Shown here: positions 8,612 through 15,274 of the stretch, piece by piece
How positions within the stretch are numbered: position 1 is the stretch's first letter
How the letters are laid out: each line of letters opens with the position of its first letter
Source of the DNA: an uncultured Ezakiella sp.
GTDB lineage: Bacteria > Bacillota > Clostridia > Tissierellales > Peptoniphilaceae
Length of the DNA: 19,246 nt
NCBI GenBank assembly: GCA_947293975.1
Contig: CAMYPV010000021.1
Location: forward strand, 1 to 19,246
Direction of reading: 5' to 3'
Notes under the pieces: model-generated
Told to the model about the DNA's origin: nothing
Seen by the model: only the letters and a program-made list of their open reading frames with translations
Databases searched by the model: none
Position numbers and translations under genes: made by a program

Positions 8612-9627
8612 ATAATTTAACTTTTACTGAGCTTCAGCAAGAAGTGGAGAGATTAGAACTCCCAAAATATCGTGCTAAACAAATATTTTCTGCAATTCAT
8701 AAGAATGCAGTAAATTCATTTGACGAAATAACTTCATTGTCAAAAGACTTAAGAGCTAAACTCGATCAAGAATTCAAATTTACAGATTTAACAGTAGCGA
8801 CCAAGCAAATAAGTAAAATTTCGAATACTAAAAAATATTTATTTAAGCTTGAAGATGGTAATTTGTTCGAATCTGTATTCATGGAATATTCTGACAGAAA
8901 TTCGATATGTATTTCATCTCAAGTTGGTTGTAGAATGGGGTGTGTATTTTGTGCATCTACAAAAGGCGGCAGAGCTAGAAATATTACTGCTGGTGAGATG
9001 GTAAGACAAATTTATAAGGTTGAAGAAAGCGAAGGGAAATATATTAATAACATAGTTGTTATGGGGCAGGGAGAGCCACTAGATAATTATGATAATTTAA
9101 TTAGATTTTTAAAGATAATATCAGATCCTAATGGCGCAAATAAATCACTTAGGAAAATTACTGTATCGACATGTGGTTTAACGGATAGAATTTATGATTT
9201 AGCTAATGAAGACCTTCCGGTTACTTTGGCATTGTCATTGCACAGAACAACTGACGATGATAGATCAAAATTAATGCCTATAAATAAAAAATATCCGTTA
9301 GAAGATGTAATGAAATCCATTAAATACTATTATGATAAAACTGGAAGAAGACCAAGCTTTGAGTATATGGTAATTGGCGGAGAAAATGATAGATATTTGG
9401 ATATTAAAAATATTAAAAGATTTGTTAATATGACAGGGGCTCATGTAAATATACTTGAGTTGAATCCAATTGATGAATATAATAACAAGGGTAAAAAAGG
9501 TGCAGCTAGATTATTTACAGAGAAATTAATCGAAAATAATATAAATGCCACCTTTAGAAATAGTATGGGACAGGATATTGACGGAGCCTGTGGACAGCTT
9601 AGAAGAAAGTTTAAAGAAGAGGAGTGA
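8590..9627 (+). CDS. rlmN: Dual-specificity 23S rRNA/tRNA adenine-C2 methyltransferase RlmN, TTG start
   Basis: Radical SAM enzyme that makes m2A2503 in 23S rRNA and m2A37 in some tRNAs, improving translation accuracy. The 4Fe-4S cluster motif CxxxCxxC is at C114, C118 and C121 (GCRMGCVFC). The SAM-binding GEP is in MGQGEPLDNYDNL (the position before GEP varies in the family). The C-terminal GACGQLRRK contains C334, equivalent to the Cys that is methylated during catalysis. N-terminal residues 15-60 (ELQQEVERLELPKYRAKQI) match the accessory domain. The TTG at 8590 follows GAGGGG (8576-8581) by eight bases. It overlaps rsmB by 22 bases. At 345 residues it is of normal length. Cfr, the resistance paralogue, is less likely given context and the canonical RlmN features. 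Confidence 0.95.
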   Translation: MFIKKEIDNLTFTELQQEVERLELPKYRAKQIFSAIHKNAVNSFDEITSLSKDLRAKLDQEFKFTDLTVATKQISKISNTKKYLFKLEDGNLFESVFMEYSDRNSICISSQVGCRMGCVFCASTKGGRARNITAGEMVRQIYKVEESEGKYINNIVVMGQGEPLDNYDNLIRFLKIISDPNGANKSLRKITVSTCGLTDRIYDLANEDLPVTLALSLHRTTDDDRSKLMPINKKYPLEDVMKSIKYYYDKTGRRPSFEYMVIGGENDRYLDIKNIKRFVNMTGAHVNILELNPIDEYNNKGKKGAARLFTEKLIENNINATFRNSMGQDIDGACGQLRRKFKEEE

Positions 9628-9628
9628 A

Positions 9629-10327
9629 ATGTTATATTATTCAAGAACTGAGATAGGTAATATACGAAAAAATAATGAGGACTCACTTTACATTAAAGAA
9701 TGCAATGGTTATTTAATTCTTGCAATATGTGACGGCATGGGTGGACATAATTCTGGTGAGGTTGCAAGTAATATGGCGGTGCAATCTGTTGAAAAATGGC
9801 AGCCACCATCAGAAGGTGAATTAATTAAATCATTAAAAAAATTAGTTGAAGAGATTAATATAAATATATATTTAAAATCTAAATCATCCGATAAATTAAA
9901 AGGTATGGGTACAACTTTGTCAATTGCTGTTGTTAAAAATAAAAAGTTGTACTATGCACATGTAGGTGATTCCAGAATTTATATTTTTGATGATAAACTC
10001 AAGCAGATTACATCAGATCACACTTTGACAGCTGAACTTATTAAAAAAGGCGTCAAGGTTGAAGGTAAAGGCTTGTCAAATTACATTACAAGAGCCGTTG
10101 GAGTTACAACCATTGAAACACCTGATTTAGGTGAGTTAGAATTAAAAGATAATTTCTCGGTGTTTTTATGTACAGATGGTGTTACAAAATATTTAACAGA
10201 TGAAGAAATAGAAAACATATTAAAAAATGAAAAAGAATCAAGTGTAGTTGATTCTATTGTTGATGAATGTCTCAATAGAGGTGGCAAAGATAATATCACT
10301 TGTATTTTAGCAAAGATAGGAGAATAA
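9629..10327 (+). CDS. stp: PP2C-family protein serine/threonine phosphatase (Stp/PrpC)
   Basis: Mn-dependent phosphatase that reverses phosphorylation by the adjacent kinase PrkC. Metal-binding and catalytic motifs are all present in the 232-residue product: NNEDS (D18), CDGMGGH (D35), GMGTTL, HVGDSRIY (GDSR 113-116), SDHTLT, CTDG (D183) and GGKDNITCIL (D221). The upstream in-frame extension to 9545 is not used. ATG at 9629 has GAGGAG (9619-9624) four bases upstream, and starting there gives the family's standard N-terminus (YYSRTEIGNIRKNNEDS). One base separates it from the rlmN stop, and one base from prkC, so kinase and phosphatase are probably made in step. Confidence 0.95.
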   Translation: MLYYSRTEIGNIRKNNEDSLYIKECNGYLILAICDGMGGHNSGEVASNMAVQSVEKWQPPSEGELIKSLKKLVEEININIYLKSKSSDKLKGMGTTLSIAVVKNKKLYYAHVGDSRIYIFDDKLKQITSDHTLTAELIKKGVKVEGKGLSNYITRAVGVTTIETPDLGELELKDNFSVFLCTDGVTKYLTDEEIENILKNEKESSVVDSIVDECLNRGGKDNITCILAKIGE

Positions 10328-10328
10328 T

Positions 10329-12434
10329 ATGGAAATAGGTTCAATGTTATTAGATAGATACGAAATATTGGAGGTTGTAGGCGTTGGAGGAATGGCAACT
10401 GTTTACAAGGCAAAATGTCATATTTTAGACAGATTCGTAGCTATAAAAGAATTAAAATCAGAATATGCAAATGATGAAGAATTTGTAAAAAAATTCATGA
10501 ATGAATGTCAAGCAGCTGCAAAACTAAATCATCCTAATATAGTTGGCATTTATGATTTTCACAAAGTAAATATAGATAATTCATATCATTATTTTATAGT
10601 TATGGAATATATCGATGGAAAAACTCTAAAGGATTTGATATCTGAAAAAGGGCCTTTAGATGAAGAAAAAGCTTTAATTATAGCAAGTCAAATTCTTTCG
10701 GCGTTAAAAGAAGCTCATATGAATGGGGTTATACACAGAGATATTAAACCGCATAATATTATGATTACTAAAAACGGAATAGTTAAAGTAACTGACTTCG
10801 GTATCGCAAGGGCGTCTACAAATCAAACTATGACGACAACCATGGATGCAATGGGATCTGTTCACTATTTTTCGCCAGAGCAAGCAAGAGGAGCTTTTAC
10901 AGATCAAAGAACTGATATTTATTCATTTGGTATTGTTTTGTATGAGATGGTTACTGGTAAGCGTCCATATACTGGAGAAAATCCAGTTTCTATTGCAATG
11001 AAGCACTTAGAGGAAGAAATAACGCCACCGTCTGAAATAAATTCTGCAATCTCTCCAGAAATAGAGAAAATTATTTTAAAATGTGTTAAAAAACGTCAAG
11101 CAGAGAGATATCAAAATGTTGATGAAATTATTTCTGATATAAATAATATTTTAAATAGTCAAAGATCATATATTTCATCTGAGGATATTGATGAGCAATT
11201 AGATATGACAAGAGTTATTCCTAAAGAAGAAATCGAAAGAGAAATAAAGAATAAAAAGAAATTAAGCATTGCAAATGCATATGATGAAGATTATGAAGAT
11301 GACGAAGATGATGAGGACGAAAGTGATGAGTACTACGATTATGATTATGATGATGACGATGATGATGATGAGGATGATGGAGAGAGTATTTTTAAAAGAC
11401 TTCATATTTTCCAAATTATAGCGGGTATTGCACTTGCATTTATATTAACAACAGGATTGTACATTGGTTATAATATAATTAAGGAGAAAAATATGGCCAA
11501 TAGAATTAATGAGCATATTACTCCGAACTTAATAGGTATGACTGATGAAGACGCGAGAGAGACACTTGCAAAAATTAATGTTAATCTTGAAATTGAACGC
11601 GTTACAAATGAAAAGACAAGGACTTTTGGTATTTTAAATCAAAGACCTCAAGCTGGTATTACTATTAAAGAAGGTTCAACTATTTTTGTTACAATAAATG
11701 CACCGGAAAAATCAAATGATAAAGAGGAAACACCTACAGGTAAGTTTATGAAAGATTATGTAGGTAAAACTTTGGATGAAATAGAAGAAGAGATTAAGGG
11801 CCTTGGTGTTGGTTATAAAATTGAATATGATAAAGAGTCTAACGGAGCAAAAGATGTTGTTTTAAAACAATCTCCAAAACAGGGCACAGAAATTACCGAT
11901 AAAACAATTATAATCTTAACAGTTCCAGAAACTGGAGATATGAGTATAAGAAAAGTTCCAAAATTGACGGGATTAAATGTTGAGGATGCAAAATCTTTAA
12001 TTACTACTAATGAATTTCAAGTTGGAAATATAACTTATGAAAATTCAAATGATGTTGAAAAAGATGTCGTTATTTCTCAGTCTCATGATGAAGGAATCGA
12101 ATTTGCAAAAGGTACAATAATATCACTAGTTGTATCTAAGGGCTCAGGTGAAGAAGATGAAAAAACTGAATCAAGTGATGAAAAACATTCAAAAGATGCA
12201 GATACGTCAAGTTTTAATTTATCATTTAACATTCCTGAAGATAAAGAGAACACAGTTGTTAAAGTAGTAAATGTAGTTGATGGCAATAGAAATGTGATTC
12301 ATGAAGAAACATATCCAAACGACAAGGGATTTGTATTTTTGGATTTTAACGATCTAAAAGTTGGCTCAACTGTAGAATTATATTTTGATGATGTAATTAA
12401 ACAAACATTCACTGTAAATGCTAGGTCAAATTAA
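10329..12434 (+). CDS. prkC: PASTA-domain eukaryotic-type serine/threonine protein kinase PrkC
   Basis: Membrane kinase that senses peptidoglycan or lipid II fragments through extracellular PASTA repeats and controls cell-wall and division processes. Kinase domain about 11-275: glycine loop GVGGMATVYKAK, K40 (VAIKELK), HRDIKPHN (D138), DFG 156-158, SPEQARG and a Thr-rich activation loop (164-172). A linker (319-352) has 27 acidic residues of 34, the rest nearly all Tyr. One membrane segment at about 361-383 is followed by three PASTA domains (about 397-458, 475-532, 541-603). A C-terminal, probably beta-rich domain (about 628-701) follows, resembling the extra domain of other Bacillota PrkC proteins. 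AGGAG (10318-10322) lies six bases before the ATG. The 3' end overlaps rsgA by 17 bases. Confidence 0.96.
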   Translation: MEIGSMLLDRYEILEVVGVGGMATVYKAKCHILDRFVAIKELKSEYANDEEFVKKFMNECQAAAKLNHPNIVGIYDFHKVNIDNSYHYFIVMEYIDGKTLKDLISEKGPLDEEKALIIASQILSALKEAHMNGVIHRDIKPHNIMITKNGIVKVTDFGIARASTNQTMTTTMDAMGSVHYFSPEQARGAFTDQRTDIYSFGIVLYEMVTGKRPYTGENPVSIAMKHLEEEITPPSEINSAISPEIEKIILKCVKKRQAERYQNVDEIISDINNILNSQRSYISSEDIDEQLDMTRVIPKEEIEREIKNKKKLSIANAYDEDYEDDEDDEDESDEYYDYDYDDDDDDDEDDGESIFKRLHIFQIIAGIALAFILTTGLYIGYNIIKEKNMANRINEHITPNLIGMTDEDARETLAKINVNLEIERVTNEKTRTFGILNQRPQAGITIKEGSTIFVTINAPEKSNDKEETPTGKFMKDYVGKTLDEIEEEIKGLGVGYKIEYDKESNGAKDVVLKQSPKQGTEITDKTIIILTVPETGDMSIRKVPKLTGLNVEDAKSLITTNEFQVGNITYENSNDVEKDVVISQSHDEGIEFAKGTIISLVVSKGSGEEDEKTESSDEKHSKDADTSSFNLSFNIPEDKENTVVKVVNVVDGNRNVIHEETYPNDKGFVFLDFNDLKVGSTVELYFDDVIKQTFTVNARSN

Positions 12435-13281
12435 AAGAGTGGCAGGAGGTGTATTCATTGCTGAGTGTGATGGCGATGAATACAGACTTCATAGCCCAGG
12501 AAAAATTAAGAAACAAAACAAATTAATAGTTGGAGATATTGTCGAGTTCGAAAAATCAGATTTTGAATATGTTATAACTCAAGTAAAAGAAAGAAAAAAC
12601 TCATTTATAAGACCGCAAGCTGCAAACATTGATATATTTTTAATTGTAGCATCAATGAAAGATCCGGATTTTGATCAATATTTGACGGATAAATTAACAG
12701 CTTATGCGCTCATGAATAATACTGAGCCGGTTATACTGATTACAAAAGCAGATTTAGATGAAGAAAGGGCAAAGCTTATTAAAAAGATGTATGACTCTTG
12801 TGGAGTTAAAACTTTTATTTCTAGAATAGATCACAATGATTATTTTGAAATAACAGAATTACTCAAAGGAAAGCTTGTCCTTGCCGTTGGGAATAGTGGA
12901 GTTGGCAAGAGCACATTTTTAAATCAATTTGCTAATGAAAACATTCAAAAAACAGCAGAGACAAGTAAAAAGCTTGGTAGAGGTAGACACACAACAAGAC
13001 ATGTGGAAATATTTGATTTAAAAGATTTTAAATTGATTGATACACCAGGCTTTGCATCATTAGACATTGGTATACCAAAAGACGGAGATCATATAAAGGA
13101 CTATTTTAGAGAGTTTGTATCATTAGCCAAGGATTGTAAATTTAATACTTGTAAGCATATTAATGAACCTTCATGTGCTGTTAAAAAAGCATTGCAAAAA
13201 GGTGAGGTTTATAAACAAAGATATGAAAGTTATTTGCGATTAGTAAATGAAGTGAAAGAATTGGAGGAGAGAAGATGGTAA
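12418..13281 (+). CDS. rsgA: Small ribosomal subunit assembly GTPase RsgA (YloQ/YjeQ)
   Basis: Circularly permuted GTPase that checks late 30S maturation. An N-terminal OB-fold (about 1-65) is followed by permuted GTPase motifs: G4 TKAD at 109-112 (NKxD in many homologues), G1 GNSGVGKST at 158-166, GRGRHTTRH as the G2 region, G3 DTPG at 208-211. The zinc motif has C240, C245, H247 and C253. The 287-residue length is typical. The ATG lies inside the 3' end of prkC with no convincing ribosome binding site, so translation is probably coupled to prkC. In B. subtilis-type systems RsgA is a substrate of PrkC, which fits the context. Overlaps rpe by seven bases. Confidence 0.95.
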   Translation: MLGQIKRVAGGVFIAECDGDEYRLHSPGKIKKQNKLIVGDIVEFEKSDFEYVITQVKERKNSFIRPQAANIDIFLIVASMKDPDFDQYLTDKLTAYALMNNTEPVILITKADLDEERAKLIKKMYDSCGVKTFISRIDHNDYFEITELLKGKLVLAVGNSGVGKSTFLNQFANENIQKTAETSKKLGRGRHTTRHVEIFDLKDFKLIDTPGFASLDIGIPKDGDHIKDYFREFVSLAKDCKFNTCKHINEPSCAVKKALQKGEVYKQRYESYLRLVNEVKELEERRW

Positions 13282-13931
13282 GAATTGCACCAAGTGTTTT
13301 AAGTTGTGATTTTCTAAATCTTGGAAGAGATATCAAGATGATGGAAGATGCAGGAATTGATATTCTTCACATGGATATCATGGATGGTATGTTTGTTCCT
13401 AATATTAGCTATGGACCAATGATATTGGAGCAAATAAGAAAGAAATCGAATATAAGCTTTGATGCTCATTTAATGATTATGGAGCCAAATAGATATTTCG
13501 ATATTTATAAAAATATAGGTGTAGAATATTTAACAATTCACGCTGAGGCTTCAACACATCTTGAAAGAGATCTAAATCATATTAGAGAATTGGGTGTGAA
13601 AGCAGGGGTTGCACTTAATCCTGCAACATCACCTGAAGTTTTAAGATATGTAACAGATGTTGTGGATCTTGTTTTAGTAATGAGTGTTAATCCTGGATTT
13701 GGTGGACAAAAATTCATACCATCTGCTCTTAGAAAAATTACTGAAGTTAGAAACATGCTAGATAAATATAATTCAAATGCAATTATCGAAGTTGATGGTG
13801 GAATAACAGCTGACAATGTTTTAGAAATAAAAAAAGCAGGAGCTGATATGGTTGTTAGTGGATCTGGATTATTAAAGGGCAATTTTAATGATAATTTAGA
13901 TAGATTCAAGAAGGAATTATGCAAGCTCTAA
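13275..13931 (+). CDS. rpe: Ribulose-phosphate 3-epimerase
   Basis: Interconverts ribulose 5-phosphate and xylulose 5-phosphate in the pentose phosphate pathway, in the cytoplasm. The 218-residue TIM barrel has the full set of active-site elements: APSVLSCDF (S8), HMDIMDG (H32, D34), HLMI (H65), the phosphate/active-site loop VNPGFGGQKF (138-147) and VDGGI with catalytic D174. The ATG overlaps the end of rsgA, with GGAGG (13263-13267) seven bases upstream. The 3' end overlaps thiN by 13 bases. The placement between rsgA and thiN is the same as in B. subtilis. Nothing in the sequence suggests impaired activity. Confidence 0.97.
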   Translation: MVRIAPSVLSCDFLNLGRDIKMMEDAGIDILHMDIMDGMFVPNISYGPMILEQIRKKSNISFDAHLMIMEPNRYFDIYKNIGVEYLTIHAEASTHLERDLNHIRELGVKAGVALNPATSPEVLRYVTDVVDLVLVMSVNPGFGGQKFIPSALRKITEVRNMLDKYNSNAIIEVDGGITADNVLEIKKAGADMVVSGSGLLKGNFNDNLDRFKKELCKL

Positions 13932-14575
13932 TTGTTGGTGCAATGTTAAATGATTCGAAATGGTTAAAGAAAATCATTTCAAGATATGATTTTGTGATTG
14001 CTGTTGATAAAGGTGCAGAATGTTTTTATAATTCAAATCTTATTCCCAATGAATTAGTTGGAGATTTTGATTCAATAAATCAAGATATACTATCATATTT
14101 CAAATCAAAGAATTTAGAGATAAAATCTTATAATATTGACAAAGATGAATCCGACTTAGAGCTTGCCATAAATATGGTAAAAGATTATAAGAGAATTGAT
14201 TTCACAGGTGTTCTGGGTGGTAAAATTTCACATGAAATTATAAATTTAAATATTTTATCAGGACTTAAGAATAAAGACAATCGTGTATCTATAAGAGAAC
14301 CAAATGTAAGGATTGAATTTTTATCTGATAAAGATGTATTAAAAATTCCGGCTGGATTAAGAGTAAGTATAATTCCTACAAATGATAATGCTTCCTATGT
14401 ATCGTTAAAGGGTTTCAAATGGAATTTAAAAAAACATTTATTAAAAAAAGCGTCATCTTTGACGCTTAGCAATGAAACAATATCTGATTCTTATGTAAAA
14501 AACTATGGAGAAAATATAATGGTTGTAATTGAGCCGCTAGAGAAAAAAACAAGGCAAGAAAAAAAGAGCCTCTAG
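13919..14575 (+). CDS. thiN: Thiamine pyrophosphokinase
   Basis: Transfers pyrophosphate from ATP to thiamine to make thiamine pyrophosphate; lets the cell use salvaged vitamin B1. Catalytic-domain motifs seen in the 218 residues: VDKGAECF, GDFDS at 48-52, DKDESDLELA (D76, S78, D79) and LGGKISHEIINLNIL (99-113). The C-terminal thiamine-binding domain includes KIPAGLRVSIIPT and LSNETISDSY. Two positions of the usual GGRxDH motif differ: Arg is Lys (102) and Asp is Ser (104). The ATG lies inside the end of rpe, with AAGGA only three bases upstream. Its last codons also form the rpmB terminator on the other strand. Orthology rests on the domain match and position. Confidence 0.9.
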   Translation: MQALIVGAMLNDSKWLKKIISRYDFVIAVDKGAECFYNSNLIPNELVGDFDSINQDILSYFKSKNLEIKSYNIDKDESDLELAINMVKDYKRIDFTGVLGGKISHEIINLNILSGLKNKDNRVSIREPNVRIEFLSDKDVLKIPAGLRVSIIPTNDNASYVSLKGFKWNLKKHLLKKASSLTLSNETISDSYVKNYGENIMVVIEPLEKKTRQEKKSL

Positions 14576-14582
14576 CCCTTTT
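14559..14582 (-). terminator. Intrinsic terminator of rpmB, overlapping the thiN 3' end
   Basis: On the minus strand the RNA forms an eight-pair stem (AAAAGGGC with GCUCUUUU, one G-U pair) around a five-base loop UAGAG, followed by a run of seven U (plus 14559-14565). It begins about ten bases past the rpmB stop. On the plus strand the same sequence folds with one A-C mismatch and a shorter T tract, so it may also weakly stop transcripts leaving thiN. The thiN stop codon (14573-14575) lies within the hairpin. Confidence 0.75.
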
Positions 14583-14591
14583 AGTTTCTTC

Positions 14592-14771
14592 CTATTTATT
14601 GATCTTTCCTAAGCAACTTGTGCAAATTTTGATTCTCTTAGGTGTTCCGTCTTCAACAACGCGAACGTTTCTAAGATTAGGAGCCCAAGATCTTGGGGAG
14701 TTTCTGTGGGAGTGGCTAACTTTTTTACCAAATGTTCTGCCTTTTCCACATACATCACATACTCTTGCCAT
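14592..14771 (-). CDS. rpmB: 50S ribosomal protein L28
   Basis: Structural protein of the large ribosomal subunit. Too short for usual ORF cut-offs; I translated it from the minus strand as 59 residues: it begins MARVCDVCGKGRTFGKK, has SHSHRNSPRSWAPNL in the middle, and ends KICTSCLGKINK. Two CxxC pairs (C5/C8 and C50/C53) make it the zinc-binding form of L28. A strong AGGAGGTG lies five bases before the ATG (complement of plus 14777-14784). It is the only minus-strand gene between thiN and yloU, as in B. subtilis and many other Bacillota, and has its own promoter and terminator. The plus-strand open frame across this region is only its shadow. Confidence 0.96.
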   Translation of the reverse strand: MARVCDVCGKGRTFGKKVSHSHRNSPRSWAPNLRNVRVVEDGTPKRIKICTSCLGKINK

Positions 14772-14800
14772 AATTACACCTCCTCTTAATTAACATATAT

Positions 14801-14829
14801 ATTTTACAATAAAATCATTCAAAAATCAA
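14801..14829 (-). promoter_or_regulatory. rpmB promoter (sigma-A type)
   Basis: Reading leftward, TTGATT (plus 14824-14829) and TAAAAT (plus 14801-14806) are separated by exactly 17 bases, giving a leader of about 20-25 bases that contains the strong AGGAGGTG. This is the best-supported promoter in the window together with its mirror partner for yloU. Confidence 0.65.
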
Positions 14830-14846
14830 GTCTAATAACAAAAAAC

Positions 14847-14875
14847 TTGAATATTATCTCAAAATAATATAAAAT
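14847..14875 (+). promoter_or_regulatory. yloU-fakA-recG-rsmD promoter (sigma-A type)
   Basis: TTGAAT (14847-14852) and TAAAAT (14870-14875) are separated by 17 bases, with a predicted start about 28 bases before the yloU ATG. It lies back to back with the rpmB promoter: the two -35 hexamers are 17 bases apart. No terminator or second promoter is apparent downstream as far as rsmD. Confidence 0.65.
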
Positions 14876-14909
14876 AAGAGGGTAGAATACTTTAAAAAAG
14901 GAGTTTAAA

Positions 14910-15266
14910 ATGAGTGCAAAAATAATAACTAACGAAGGAAATATTTCTATATCTGATAATGCTGTTGCAACAATTGCTGGTATTTCTGCAATGGAGACAT
15001 ACGGTGTTGTAGGTATGGCTGCAAAAAATGCAACAGATGGACTTTTTGAGTTGTTGAGTTTTAAAAATCTCACAAAAGGTATTAGAGTAACATCAGAAGA
15101 TAAATCCGTTAATATAGATATTCATATTATAATTCAATTTGGTATAAATATTTCAGTTGTGTCTGAAAACTTGATCGAGAAAGTTAGATTCAATGTTGAA
15201 AAACAAACTGGACTTGAGGTAAAAGATGTAAACCTATTTGTTCAGGGAATCCGTACGAACAAATAG
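14910..15266 (+). CDS. yloU: Asp23/Gls24 (DUF322) family protein, YloU-like
   Basis: Short (118 residues) member of the Asp23/Gls24 envelope-stress family. It has the typical pattern: an N-terminal beta strand with GNISISDNAVATIAGISAM, a central VVGMAAK segment, a conserved hydrophobic strand VNIDIHIIIQFG, and the C-terminal VKDVNLFVQGIR. Its exact role is unknown; relatives are linked to envelope stress or sit near the membrane, and the persistent pairing with fakA suggests a link to membrane lipid metabolism (inference). AAGGAG (14898-14903) is six bases upstream of the ATG. It is the first gene of the rightward transcript and is followed by fakA after an eight-base gap. Confidence 0.93.
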   Translation: MSAKIITNEGNISISDNAVATIAGISAMETYGVVGMAAKNATDGLFELLSFKNLTKGIRVTSEDKSVNIDIHIIIQFGINISVVSENLIEKVRFNVEKQTGLEVKDVNLFVQGIRTNK

Positions 15267-15274
15267 GAGGTATT

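Noticed and set aside
9545..9628. Upstream in-frame extension of stp by 28 residues (MPPLEIVWDR...)
   Set aside because: It overlaps the conserved RlmN C-terminus including the CGQLRRK segment, and the ATG at 9629 has a good GAGGAG and gives the standard PP2C N-terminus.
10081..10413. Minus-strand open frame of 110 residues spanning the stp/prkC junction
   Set aside because: Composition is that of a reverse-complement shadow of two conserved genes; no initiation signals.
12444..12451. Strong AGGAGGTG inside the first codons of rsgA, possible downstream start
   Set aside because: No in-frame ATG, GTG or TTG lies at a suitable distance, and the bases encode the conserved AGGV of the RsgA N-terminus. 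Probably coincidental.
14536..14576. Inverted repeat GCTAGAG...CTCTAGC with a 27-base loop at the thiN 3' end
   Set aside because: The loop is too long for an intrinsic terminator, and the compact hairpin at 14562-14582 explains termination better.
14599..14793. Plus-strand open frame of 64 residues in the rpmB region
   Set aside because: It is the complement of rpmB, whose minus-strand product is a clear zinc-type L28 with two CxxC pairs, a strong ribosome binding site and a promoter.
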